A stretch of DNA of 64,000 nt from Pedobacter nanyangensis. GTDB taxonomy: Bacteria > Bacteroidota > Bacteroidia > Sphingobacteriales > Sphingobacteriaceae. This document shows, one piece after another, positions 25,762-34,354 of the stretch. The DNA is taken from NCBI RefSeq assembly GCF_003313505.1, contig NZ_QMHO01000014.1:1-64000 (forward strand), written 5' to 3'. The notes under the pieces were generated by a model. It saw only the letters and a list, made by a program, of their open reading frames with translations. It made no database searches and was not told the origin of the DNA. Position numbers and translations under genes: made by a program. How positions within the stretch are numbered: position 1 is the first letter of the stretch; each line of letters starts with the position of its first letter.

Positions 25762-26435
25762 AGATCTGCAAATTTATAGCCCACGCCATATATCGAATGA
25801 AAATAGTCCTTACAGCCTGCATCAACCAGCTTGCGCCGCAGGTTCTTCATGTGGGTGTAAACAAAATCAAAACTATCGGCCATATCTGCATGGTCGCCCC
25901 AGATATGGGTTACTAGAGCCGATTTGGAAATTACCTTTGACCTATTGGACATAAAGTAGACCAGCAGGTCAAACTCTTTCTTCGTAAGGCTGATCAGCTC
26001 AGCATTAACCTTAACGATCTTACTTTTGATGTCGATGCTCAGTTCATTGAATACCACCAGGTCATTGCCACTGAACCATCTACGCCTTACCACGGCCATT
26101 ACCCTTGCACTGAGCTCAGAGAGATGGAAAGGCTTAACCAAATAATCATCTGCCCCCAAGGCCAGCCCCTCAATCCGCTGGTCAACCGAACCCCGGGCCG
26201 TGATGATGATTACTCCCTCGCCCCTGTCCTGCTTTTTGAGCAACTGCAACAGTTTCAGTCCATCCCCATCCGGTAGGGTAAGATCCAGCAGGATACAGTC
26301 GTAGTCATATAACGCTATTTTTTCGTCAGCGGCATCAAAATTAGCGGCAATATCGCACACGTTACCCTCTGACTTCAGGTAATCTATGATATTTTCCCTC
26401 AACAGTTCCTCATCCTCTACTACCAGGATCTTCAT
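25758..26435 (-). CDS. OmpR-family response regulator
   Basis: The 225-residue product has a receiver domain (ED pair at 7-8, phospho-acceptor Asp in CILLDLTLPDGDGL, Lys in YLVKPF) and a C-terminal winged helix (LISLTKKEFDLLVYFMSNRS...VYTHMKNLRRKL...YGVGYKF). It is of the type often paired with metal or envelope sensors in Bacteroidota. Overlap with the kinase gene shows translational coupling. Confidence 0.94.
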   Translation of the reverse strand: MKILVVEDEELLRENIIDYLKSEGNVCDIAANFDAADEKIALYDYDCILLDLTLPDGDGLKLLQLLKKQDRGEGVIIITARGSVDQRIEGLALGADDYLVKPFHLSELSARVMAVVRRRWFSGNDLVVFNELSIDIKSKIVKVNAELISLTKKEFDLLVYFMSNRSKVISKSALVTHIWGDHADMADSFDFVYTHMKNLRRKLVDAGCKDYFHSIYGVGYKFADL

Positions 26436-26973
26436 AAGCTATATAGCGTTAGGCGTTCAACAATTTAGCTATTTATATTTAATATTTAAGGAAATGATAT
26501 CCGAGCTCATGTTGATATTCTTGCTAGCGCCCATATCTTAGTTCTGGCTACTCATTCGCTGAAACCCTTAGTTACTGTTATCCTATCGATCTGCAAGTGT
26601 GCGGCTTTGATAGGGTGCAAAATATTTTGCCACCGTTTGGATGTAGTAGCGGTAAAACGGGCCTACAAAAAAATGGCCCTGAAGATTGCTGGGAATTACC
26701 GGCAGCCCTAACAATTATTTTATCCAAGCAATGTCTAGCCTATTCCCTTAGCAACTTTCCTCTGCTGATTTTCAACATCAGTTTAAGCCCGCAAAGGAGG
26801 TTTAGCTATCCTGATAAAAGGATAACTCTTTGGATCACTTCTCCAGATTTTAATTTCTACATGATTGACCAGTAGGTGGCCTTTTTTCTTCCGAATAGCC
26901 GACCACAATACTGGTCAAAAAGGTACCATATCAACAGGCAACACAACTTTTTACAGTCAACATCCTTTTCTGT
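26436..26973. other. Non-coding stretch between the two-component pair and the copper operon
   Basis: It holds the upstream region of the response regulator and the end of the MbnP operon. A plus-strand frame (26597-26875) shows no family features and lies opposite to both neighbours. No repeat or clear promoter was recognised. Confidence 0.5.
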
Positions 26974-27468
26974 CTAATGCGCATGTCCGTGATCTTTTGA
27001 AGAAACACTTTGATGTGCCGGATCAAACTTTTTAAGGTAGGCATCCGATCTGGAAAGTGCCAGTTTGAAAGCCTGATCCATATTCTTCAATTTAACCATC
27101 TCAGCCTTGAAGTAGGCTATCGCCTCGTCGTTTGATTTGTTTCCCACATCGGCCTGAAATTCTTGCATCCAATCCATCATGCGCTCATCTGCCTTGTCCA
27201 GCAATTTTCCAAGATCATCTATCTGCTTCTTTTCGGCAGCGGTATCAAGGGAACCATCAAGCGCCTTAAACTCTTTGAGCTTGATCTTTGCCAGCGTATC
27301 CAGCTTCATTTTATTGTGGATGGCCAATTCACTATCAACCATGAGCTCATCATGCTTATCCATCACCTCCTGTCTAACCTTTTTGTAGTCAGGTGAGCTT
27401 TTGCAAGCAAGCAGGCCACACAGGGCAACTATTGCCCATGCGGCATTCGTTTTAATTTGTATCTTCAT
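26974..27468 (-). CDS. Helical lipoprotein with His-rich end
   Basis: The 164-residue product has a signal with lipobox (VALCGLLAC), a long mostly helical charged body (LDTLAKIKLKEFKALDGSLD..., MDWMQEFQADVG) and the C-terminus KDHGHAH. Similar proteins in Bacteroidota are sometimes labelled viral A-type inclusion protein, a name without functional value. The His tail and place at the end of the MbnP/MbnH operon suggest copper binding on the cell surface or in the periplasm. Confidence 0.7.
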   Translation of the reverse strand: MKIQIKTNAAWAIVALCGLLACKSSPDYKKVRQEVMDKHDELMVDSELAIHNKMKLDTLAKIKLKEFKALDGSLDTAAEKKQIDDLGKLLDKADERMMDWMQEFQADVGNKSNDEAIAYFKAEMVKLKNMDQAFKLALSRSDAYLKKFDPAHQSVSSKDHGHAH

Positions 27469-27569
27469 TGTCTAAAATTTTGTCCTCGATAATAACTTAT
27501 TCTTTCATTCTTGTCTGATGTACGGGCTCAAGCACCTTGACTGGTAAATATCAATTTAGCTAATTCCAG

Positions 27570-28493
27570 TTAAAAAGCGAAAGAGGTATGCAGCATCAGC
27601 CTATTGCCTGCATAGGCACGGCCACCGGCCAGGTTCTGCGCTCGTACGTTCTGATAATTTGCTCCCACGGAGAACTTCTTCAGTGACATTTCCACTCCCG
27701 CCACCGCCGAAAGCGAATGTCCGCCAGAAGTTGCCACCTCATATTGATCATCCTCAACATCTTTTACGGCAGTTTCGTACAAAACTCCCGCATTGGGCCC
27801 TATACTCAGCGATTTTGCCAACCTAAATTTATAATAGGCCAGTACGTTGGAGGTAAACTTGTTGCCATAGCGGTAACCATGGCTATTCTCGGTATTGATC
27901 TTATAGTTCAGGTTCACATTCAGTCCCAGATCCTGCAGTCTGACATCATAAATGGCGTTCAGTGTAAAATCGGTACTGGCCGTTCCCAGTTGGAAATTGT
28001 TCGGTGATTCGGTCATAGCCAACCTCTCCGAGGCTTCATATTTTCCTGTAGGAACCTTGATACCTGCACCTACCCAGAGCGATTGCACCAAGAACTGCTG
28101 ACCCAGGGATGTACGGTGGTCAAAAAGACCGTAATAGCCCATCAGGGCGATATCTCCCAGCCCATCTTTTTGCCCGTTGCCAGTTTGGCTTTCCCTAAGG
28201 TTGAAGTTATAGGGCACAAAGGCCAGTACCCTAAATTTGTTGCCGATATTCCATCCGCCCCAAAGTTCAACGCTCTGATAGGTTTCATTGGCCGTAATAG
28301 GCGTTCGCTGTCCTTGGGGCCCTAAGTGTGTCTGAAGGCTCTTGTGCTGGTAACGAATACCACCGAAACGCTTGTTGAATTCTGGCAGAAGCCCCAGGTA
28401 ATAGCTGCCCACGCCACATCCGCAGATATCGCAGGCCTTCGCAGCCGAAAAGCTGGCCAAGATCAAAAGTAAAATAGCATATCTCTTTTTCAT
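27570..28493 (-). CDS. Beta-barrel envelope protein with N-terminal CxxCxC motif
   Basis: The 307-residue product has a signal peptide (MKKRYAILLLILASFSAAKA) followed at once by CDICGCGVGSYYLGLLP, then alternating strands typical of an outer-membrane barrel (YQSVELWGGWNIG, LRVLAFVPYNFN-like) and a final aromatic strand LMLHTSFAF. The Cys motif at the mature N-terminus is a probable metal site facing the periplasm. It follows the MbnH-like gene by 5 bases, so it is in the same operon and may be the outer-membrane component of the system. Confidence 0.75.
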   Translation of the reverse strand: MKKRYAILLLILASFSAAKACDICGCGVGSYYLGLLPEFNKRFGGIRYQHKSLQTHLGPQGQRTPITANETYQSVELWGGWNIGNKFRVLAFVPYNFNLRESQTGNGQKDGLGDIALMGYYGLFDHRTSLGQQFLVQSLWVGAGIKVPTGKYEASERLAMTESPNNFQLGTASTDFTLNAIYDVRLQDLGLNVNLNYKINTENSHGYRYGNKFTSNVLAYYKFRLAKSLSIGPNAGVLYETAVKDVEDDQYEVATSGGHSLSAVAGVEMSLKKFSVGANYQNVRAQNLAGGRAYAGNRLMLHTSFAF

Positions 28494-28498
28494 TTTCC

Positions 28499-29545
28499 TT
28501 ACTGTTCTGCTAGCAGTTTGTTATTGATAAATTCTGTATCGTTGAGGGTCGAAAGAAAAGCGGTTAGTTTCATCTTATCATCCGAGCTCAGCCTGATCCC
28601 CAGCACGCCGTCTCGTTTTAACCGTGGGTCCAAGTTTGGCGTGTCCTGCACCTCTGCGTTGTAATGTTCCAGCACACCGTTCAGTGTCAGGAACCTGCCA
28701 TCGTGCATGTAGGGCCCGGTATAGCTCAGATTGCGCAACGAGGGTACCTTGAAACGGTATAGATCAGTTTCTTTCAGCGTTGCTGGATAAAGACCCTGAT
28801 CATTAATGGGACCAATGCCCAAACCGTTGTTACGGAACGAGCCGTCGGTAAATAAAGGCTCCGAGTGGCATGAGGCACATTTTTCCTTGAAAAGCATATA
28901 ACCTTCCTGTTCCAAGGCGGTAAAGCTTGCTCCAGCTTCCTTTCGCATGACCTTGTCATATTTGGAATTGCTGCTGATACACATGACCATGAACTGGGAG
29001 AGGGCCTTCATGAAAGGCACGGTACCGATCTCCTCAGAGCCGAAAGCGGCCTTGAACATCGCCCTGTATTTGGGCATCGCCTGTAGCTTGGCGTAGATAT
29101 TGGCCAAGCTCTCATCCATCTCCTCATGGGCCGTGATTGGCGTGATGGGTTGCAGGTCAAGGTCATAAACCCCTCCGCCCCACATAAAGGCTTTGTTCCA
29201 GGCCAGGTTCATGATCGGCGGCGAGTTCCGCGTGCCCAGCCTATCCTCGATACCGTGGCTAACATCATGCCCATGTTGGGTAAATGCCGAGGATTGGATG
29301 TGGCAGGAACCACAGGCAATAGTGTTGTCTCTGGAAAGTCTGGGCTCATAGAAAAGTGCCCTGCCCAGCTCAAAACCTTCCCTGGTCACCGGATTATTAG
29401 CCAGCTTATAAACTGGCTCTGGAAAGTTAGCGGGCTTTTTAAAGCCCAGCCACCGTTCTGCCTTCTCCATAACCAGACCATCCTTTTTGCAGGCCAAAAT
29501 AAAAAGCCCCAATAGAAATATTACGGTCAAATGTCTGCTGTTCAT
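28499..29545 (-). CDS. MbnH/cytochrome c peroxidase-like di-heme protein
   Basis: The 348-residue exported protein has a lipoprotein-like start (LLGLFILAC) and two heme c sites, CGSCH (about 77-81) and CASCH (about 219-223). The peroxidase-family segments are TRNSPPIMNLAWNKAFMWGG, KVPSLRNLSYTGPYMHDGRF and a final LTAFLSTLND. It follows the MbnP-like gene by 6 bases. In methanotrophs MbnH oxidises a Trp of its partner MbnP to kynurenine, and the same chemistry is inferred here from the pairing. Confidence 0.88.
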   Translation of the reverse strand: MNSRHLTVIFLLGLFILACKKDGLVMEKAERWLGFKKPANFPEPVYKLANNPVTREGFELGRALFYEPRLSRDNTIACGSCHIQSSAFTQHGHDVSHGIEDRLGTRNSPPIMNLAWNKAFMWGGGVYDLDLQPITPITAHEEMDESLANIYAKLQAMPKYRAMFKAAFGSEEIGTVPFMKALSQFMVMCISSNSKYDKVMRKEAGASFTALEQEGYMLFKEKCASCHSEPLFTDGSFRNNGLGIGPINDQGLYPATLKETDLYRFKVPSLRNLSYTGPYMHDGRFLTLNGVLEHYNAEVQDTPNLDPRLKRDGVLGIRLSSDDKMKLTAFLSTLNDTEFINNKLLAEQ

Positions 29546-29551
29546 CTCCCG

Positions 29552-30391
29552 TTAATTTTCAGTATGGTCATGGGTAAACATGGCGGTGTAGTTCTCAGCA
29601 ATCAGCGAGCTGAAAGCGCCGAACATCACGTTTGGGTTTTCGGCAATCTTAAAGCTATTTTTACCGTTGAACACCTTCATGATATCTACAAAAAGATGCA
29701 CGTTGCTTTGTCTGTTCTTACGGACTTTAGCAATACCTGCGGCATTCAGGTCAATGGTCACCGTTTTGATGTTATTGATGGTAGGCGCAGAGTAGCCACC
29801 AAAAAAGCCAATATGGTATTTGAACTGCTTTTTGCCCGTTGGATCACCGTTGGCATCATCGGAAACCACAGGAGAATTACCCTCAAATTTCAGGAAAATA
29901 TAGCCAGAGTTCCACCCCCAGTACATGCCATCGGTCTGGTGATCACCCGCCGCAGGATCCAGTACTCCTTTGCGTTTGTCCACAGGCATGGTGCTACGCA
30001 GGCTGTCCACCCCAATGACAAAGCTTACTTTGGTATAATCTCCCTCGGGAACCTTAACCTTGGTAAAGCGGCTGGCCCTGTCATCCCCCCTGATCATGAA
30101 ATAGCTGCTGTCCTGGGGAACGGTATAGGTTTGCCCCGAAACCGTGGTCAATTTGATGTTGCTAATAAAATACTGGAGGCGGGAGATGGTAAATTTTTCA
30201 CCGGCCGCATTGGTATAAGGACTGCCCGTATTGTTGAGGGAAAAGGTACGGTCGCCAACAATGTTGTCGAATTCAATGGAAAAGGGTGCCAGGTTTTCCT
30301 CCTTGAAATCAGGAGCCACATCGTCCTTTTTGGAACATGCACCCAGCGCTAGCGTAATCATGGTTACGAAATATAAAATTGTTCTTTTCAT
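29552..30391 (-). CDS. MbnP-like copper-binding lipoprotein
   Basis: The 279-residue product has a lipobox (TLALGACSKK) and the MbnP fold signatures: EFDNIVGDRTF, FTISRLQYFISNIKL, VSFVIGVDS, then GDHQTDGMYWGWNSGYIFLK with the Trp residues and the C-terminal ENYTAMFTHDHTEN. MbnP proteins bind copper in the periplasm at a site that depends on a kynurenine made by MbnH. It is the first gene of the operon; no methanobactin precursor or synthesis genes are present in the window. Confidence 0.88.
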   Translation of the reverse strand: MKRTILYFVTMITLALGACSKKDDVAPDFKEENLAPFSIEFDNIVGDRTFSLNNTGSPYTNAAGEKFTISRLQYFISNIKLTTVSGQTYTVPQDSSYFMIRGDDRASRFTKVKVPEGDYTKVSFVIGVDSLRSTMPVDKRKGVLDPAAGDHQTDGMYWGWNSGYIFLKFEGNSPVVSDDANGDPTGKKQFKYHIGFFGGYSAPTINNIKTVTIDLNAAGIAKVRKNRQSNVHLFVDIMKVFNGKNSFKIAENPNVMFGAFSSLIAENYTAMFTHDHTEN

Positions 30392-30514
30392 CTTTTTAAT
30401 TTATTGAAGCTGTGTTAAGGCAACGCTTCTGTTCATGGTTATTTTTTGGGGTCAGCAAATTTTTATTGCTGGTGAGCTCCCTATCGTAAGAGCATCCAAA
30501 CATGATGTTATGGC

Positions 30515-30972
30515 CTAGTTATCTATCGCAAATAGTGAAATGCCCAACTGGCCATTGTCCTGGTAAAGCTGCTCGCCGACCAATGCGGAGAATTTAATGC
30601 CCGTTGGGTCATGTGCCAGTACCTGGTCAATTGCAGTACACCTACCATCGTGCACAAAGGGCCAACTTCACATTCCTCAGTGAGGGAATCTAAAAGCCTC
30701 CATGCCCATTGGACCATGGTTTACCCGTACCAACGCCTGCAACCCCGTTCCTGATCGTCGCCGAGTAGGTGATCAAGGCCAGTGCTATGGCAACTACTGT
30801 CCGTAAAGCACGCCAGCATGGCATCGTCCACATTTAACGTTGATCAGATTCAGTACCTAACCGCTATAGGTGTGGCCTAACCTTTTCTGCACCTGCCATA
30901 CCTTGAGCCAGCTAAAATGAGGATAGCTGCCCTGACCACCTTGGTTGCTATTGCAATGGATTGATGGCAAAT
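30515..30972 (-). pseudogene. Decayed di-heme cytochrome gene
   Basis: Reading the minus strand across frames and stops shows a heme site KCGRCHAG (CxxCH at 30818-30832), a second piece WPFVHDGRCTAIDQVLAHD with HDGR at 30641-30652, and an open end to a TAG at 30515-30517. Upstream, another stretch reads GGQGSYPHFSWLKVWQVQK. Several in-frame stops and shifts break it. It was probably a cytochrome of the peroxidase/di-heme oxidoreductase kind and lies directly upstream of the MbnP operon. Confidence 0.65.
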
Positions 30973-31085
30973 ATGTCCGGTTTGGGCATTACAAGTCCAA
31001 GCCAATCAAAATAAATGGATAACTGTTTTTTTAGTAAAGACAGCGACCATCAAAGCCGATGGTGCATAACTATCCCTAGAATGTG

Positions 31086-31463
31086 CTATGACAACTGGGC
31101 TGGCGGATGCAGGATATCCATGTGGAAACCGGCGAGTTCAAATACATTTACCAACGGCCAGTGATTTTGCGGAATGTTGCGGCGGAAAGAAAGGAGTATC
31201 GGTTCAGTAACAACGAACACGTCAACTCCCGACTTTTTCATCGATTCCTGTTCCTGTTTCTTCTCCTTTTGTTCGGCTTCCTTCAACTTTTTCATTAGGA
31301 TACACTTACCGCGGCAGTTGAGTTCGGGCCTATTCCTATTCTCGCATAGCTTGGCGGCAATTTCCTCTTGGTTCGCCTTAAACTGTGCATAGATCAGAAA
31401 CCGCGATAAGTTGGTACTTATCATCGCAAAAAGCATGGCAATGGCGATTATCCGGTTGATCAT
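31086..31463 (-). CDS. Small membrane-anchored protein with Cys motif and Pro-Pro end
   Basis: The 125-residue product has an N-terminal hydrophobic helix (MINRIIAIAMLFAMISTN), the segment LCENRNRPELNCRGKCILMK with three Cys, a Lys/Glu-rich helix (KLKEAEQKEKKQEQE) and the end HPPAQLS. I recognise the C...C-x-GKC pattern as recurrent in small Bacteroidota proteins near copper genes, but it has no named function. It could be the first gene of the MbnP-linked cluster before the pseudogene decayed. Confidence 0.65.
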   Translation of the reverse strand: MINRIIAIAMLFAMISTNLSRFLIYAQFKANQEEIAAKLCENRNRPELNCRGKCILMKKLKEAEQKEKKQEQESMKKSGVDVFVVTEPILLSFRRNIPQNHWPLVNVFELAGFHMDILHPPAQLS

Positions 31464-31671
31464 TTGGGCGCAAAGGTAGCAATTAATCTGCTAGCAGGCG
31501 GATATTTTGAAAAAAGAGCGGCACCAACTATAACAATAGATGCTATTGAGATTTGAAGGTGCATACCTGGTATTTACCTGATCATCTTCCAGATGGTCCA
31601 CAGGTAGTTGAATCGCTTTTTGCCGACAATCACGTGGTTTGCCGCTCAAAGCATAAATACGTATATAATGC

Positions 31672-31707
31672 AAAAAGCCTTATTTCCGTTATGAAAACAA
31701 GGCTTTG
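31672..31707 (-). terminator. Terminator of tRNA-Phe copy 2
   Basis: AAAAAGCCTTATTTCC and GAAAACAAGGCTTT pair imperfectly just beyond the tRNA 3' end on the minus strand. The sequence is closely related to the hairpin at 22463-22499. Confidence 0.6.
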
Positions 31708-31712
31708 GGAAG

Positions 31713-31785
31713 TGGTGCCTGCTGGGATCGAACCAGCGACACAAGGATTTTCAGTCCTTTGCTCTACCAACTGAGCTAAGGCACC
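31713..31785 (-). tRNA. tRNA-Phe (GAA), copy 2
   Basis: This 73-nt cloverleaf with anticodon GAA is identical to copy 1 at 22505-22577, with the same strand and no encoded CCA. The flanking promoter and terminator are similar but not identical between the copies, so they come from an older duplication and not from a recent insertion. Confidence 0.95.
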
Positions 31786-31799
31786 TCCGTTTGGGAATG

Positions 31800-31828
31800 C
31801 AAATGTAGTTTCTTTTTTCGAAAGGCAA
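31800..31828 (-). promoter_or_regulatory. Promoter of tRNA-Phe copy 2
   Basis: On the minus strand TTG (31826-31828) and TACATTTG (31800-31807) are 18 bases apart, the same spacing and -7 sequence as at copy 1, while the spacer itself has diverged. Confidence 0.75.
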
Positions 31829-32017
31829 AATTTTTTTTAAAAAAAATCTCAATTAATTTCATCAAAACAGCCTTTTATCTTAAAAATCAATCAATTAATT
31901 CCTGTACAAAGTGCTTCATAATTCATAACCATTCTAAATTTAGAAAATTATGCATGCATAATAATATGTTTTATATCTAAATATTTTAACTTCGTTGTAG
32001 CATTACCCTAATAAAGT

Positions 32018-33313
32018 ATGGTTTCACAAATAATATTCGTCTTATTGGTCATTGCAGGTTCTGCGCTATTTGCGCACAATGCTCGCAAGGTGATCAGAAA
32101 CATTAAACTGGGCAAAGCCGCCAACCGCAGCGACAGGCCACAGGAACGATGGATGACCATGTTGAAAGTAGCTTTTGGCCAAACCAAAATGGCGGTAAGG
32201 CCAGTGCCTTTCCTGCTGCACCTGGTGGTTTATTTGGGCTTTGTGATCATCAATCTCGAAGTTTTAGAAATTGTAATTGATGGTGTATTTGGCACCCACA
32301 GGATATTTGCTGACTTGGGAGGCTTTTACAGCTTCTTAATTGGAAGTTTTGAGCTTTTGGCCGCAGGAGTTTGGTTGGCTTGTGCCATTTTTCTGATCAG
32401 AAGAAACCTATTAAAACTAAAACGTTTTTCCGGCGTAGAAATGAAAAGCTGGCCAAAATCAGATGCCAACTATATTTTAATTACCGAAATTTTATTAATG
32501 TCGGCTTTTTTGCTGATGAATGCTGCCGATGCCAAACTACAGGCTTTAGGCGTAGCACATTACCAACAGGCAGGCGCTTTTCCGGTAAGTGGCCTATTGC
32601 AGGGCTTACTTCCTGATAGTATTGATACATTAATTTTCATGGAGCGTTTTTGCTGGTGGTTTCATATTGTAGGTATTTTTGGTTTTTTAAACTACCTACC
32701 CTATTCCAAGCACTTCCACATTATGTTGGCCTTCCCTAACACCTATTTTTCAAACTTGAAACCTAAGGGAGAATTTACCAACATGGACAGTGTAACCAAT
32801 GAGGTTAAGGCGATGCTTGATCCATCATTTGTACCCGCTGAAACCGCTCCAGGGAAATTTGGCGCTAAAGATATCCAAGATCTTACCTGGGTAAATTTAT
32901 TGAATGCTTATACTTGTACGGAATGTGGCCGATGTACTTCTGTATGCCCAGCAAACATGACTGGAAAGCTACTTTCGCCTCGTAAAATTATGATGGATAC
33001 CCGCGACCGTATGGAGGAAGTAGGTAAAAACATCGACAAACATGGTGCAGATCACCAAGATGGCAAGTCATTGTTGGACGATTACATTACCAGGGAAGAA
33101 ATTTGGGCCTGTACCAGCTGTAATGCCTGTACCGAAGCTTGTCCCGTAAATATTGACCCGCTAGGCATTATCGTAGAATTGAGAAGATATGCCGTGATGG
33201 AAGAATCGGTAGCGCCAGCCAGTATCAATGCCATGTTGGGCAATGTAGAAAACAACGGAGCCCCTTGGAAATACTCGCCTGCAGATAGGTTTAACTGGGC
33301 TGAAGGGAATTAG
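32018..33313 (+). CDS. Membrane Fe-S protein, HdrC/DsrK-like (two 4Fe-4S clusters)
   Basis: The 431-residue product has about five membrane helices in its first 235 residues, carrying spaced His (HLVVYLGF, FCWWFHIVGIFGF) that could bind heme. A cytoplasmic ferredoxin-like domain follows with CTECGRCTSVCP and CTSCNACTEACP, two classic 4Fe-4S motifs. The next gene encodes the CCG-domain partner. The pair resembles membrane electron-transfer modules related to heterodisulfide reductase and glycolate oxidase Fe-S subunits; its donor and acceptor are unknown. Confidence 0.9.
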   Translation: MVSQIIFVLLVIAGSALFAHNARKVIRNIKLGKAANRSDRPQERWMTMLKVAFGQTKMAVRPVPFLLHLVVYLGFVIINLEVLEIVIDGVFGTHRIFADLGGFYSFLIGSFELLAAGVWLACAIFLIRRNLLKLKRFSGVEMKSWPKSDANYILITEILLMSAFLLMNAADAKLQALGVAHYQQAGAFPVSGLLQGLLPDSIDTLIFMERFCWWFHIVGIFGFLNYLPYSKHFHIMLAFPNTYFSNLKPKGEFTNMDSVTNEVKAMLDPSFVPAETAPGKFGAKDIQDLTWVNLLNAYTCTECGRCTSVCPANMTGKLLSPRKIMMDTRDRMEEVGKNIDKHGADHQDGKSLLDDYITREEIWACTSCNACTEACPVNIDPLGIIVELRRYAVMEESVAPASINAMLGNVENNGAPWKYSPADRFNWAEGN

Positions 33314-33374
33314 GAACAAGGATTAAAGAGCAAGGAACTAGGATTAAAGAGCAAAGAACAAGGAACAAAGATTA
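33311..33374. repeat. Short degenerate tandem repeat
   Basis: The unit GGAACAAGGATTAAAGAGCA occurs as about two and a half imperfect copies (ending AAGAACAAGGAACAAAGATT) between the two Fe-S genes. It is intergenic low-complexity sequence. Confidence 0.6.
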
Positions 33375-33421
33375 TGAATTCAAGTCTTGATACTTGATAC
33401 TCATTACTAGATACTAAAAAA

Positions 33422-34210
33422 ATGGAATTCAAAGTACCAACCATGGCCGAGTTAATGGCCGCAGGAGAAGAACCAGAGATATTGTTTTGGGTAGGCTGTG
33501 CAGGCAGTTACGATGAGAGAGCGCAGAAGATCACCCGCGATATCTGCAAAATCTTACATCATGTTGGTTTAAAATACGCCGTTTTAGGCACGGAGGAAAG
33601 TTGTACCGGCGACCCTGCCAAAAGGGCCGGGAACGAATTTTTGTTCCAAATGCAGGCCATGACCAATATTGAGGTGCTTAATGCCTACAACATCAAAAAA
33701 ATTGTAACGGGCTGCCCTCACTGCTTCAACACCATTAAAAACGAATACCCAGGTTTGGGCGGCACTTACGAAGTGATCCATCACTCGCAACTGATACAAG
33801 ACCTCATTAACGAAGGTAAATTAAAAGCAGAAGGGGGCGAAAGCTTTAAGGGCAAAAAAATCACTTACCATGACCCCTGCTACTTGGGACGTGGAAATGG
33901 TGTTTACGAAGCTCCCAGAAAAGCCCTTGAGGTTTTGGACGCCCAATTGGTTGAGATGAAACGCTGCAAGGCCAACGGACTTTGCTGTGGTGCTGGTGGG
34001 GCTCAAATGTTTAAGGAACCTGAGAAAGGAAATAAAGACGTAAATATTGAGCGCATTGAAGAGGCTTTAGCTACTGAACCTCAATTTATTGCTGCTGGCT
34101 GCCCGTTTTGCATGACTATGTTAAATGATGGCGTGAAACTGAAAGACAAAGAGCAAGAAGTTAAAGTGTTGGATATTGCCGAAATTACCGCCAGAGCCAA
34201 CGGGCTGTAA
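33422..34210 (+). CDS. Fe-S oxidoreductase with two CCG domains (HdrB-like)
   Basis: The 262-residue cytoplasmic protein has paired cysteine-rich domains: FWVGCAGSYD and GTEESCTGDPAKRAG, then CPHCFNTIKNEY, followed by ITYHDPCYLGRG, GLCCGAGG and AAGCPFCMTML. These are the CCG motifs of HdrB/GlpC-type proteins that hold unusual Fe-S clusters. It works with the membrane Fe-S protein encoded 108 bases upstream. Substrate not known. Confidence 0.9.
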   Translation: MEFKVPTMAELMAAGEEPEILFWVGCAGSYDERAQKITRDICKILHHVGLKYAVLGTEESCTGDPAKRAGNEFLFQMQAMTNIEVLNAYNIKKIVTGCPHCFNTIKNEYPGLGGTYEVIHHSQLIQDLINEGKLKAEGGESFKGKKITYHDPCYLGRGNGVYEAPRKALEVLDAQLVEMKRCKANGLCCGAGGAQMFKEPEKGNKDVNIERIEEALATEPQFIAAGCPFCMTMLNDGVKLKDKEQEVKVLDIAEITARANGL

Positions 34211-34256
34211 CTTATCACTACTGGGTTGTCCGGCTGTATCTAAGAAGTACGTTACA

Positions 34257-34289
34257 AGGCTTACGAAGTTTCGGAAACTTGGTAAGCCT
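34257..34289. repeat. Palindromic intergenic hairpin (CTTACGAAGTTT type)
   Basis: AGGCTTACGAAGTTT-CGG-AAACTTGGTAAGCCT is an almost perfect inverted repeat 47 bases after the HdrB-like gene. A related palindrome follows the AsmA-like gene at 38173-38220, so it is a dispersed element that may also end transcription. Confidence 0.65.
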
Positions 34290-34354
34290 GAAGACAACTA
34301 ATGCTTTACAATTACCAACCGAATGGGCAATGATGCGACCCACAAAGCTTAGTG

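Noticed and set aside
26597..26875. Plus-strand 92-residue frame
   Set aside because: Opposite to both neighbouring operons, no recognisable segments.
22505..31785. Reading the two tRNA-Phe genes as attL and attR of one 9-kb element
   Set aside because: Homology extends through the promoters with divergence, both tRNAs are complete, and no integrase lies between them; duplication fits better.
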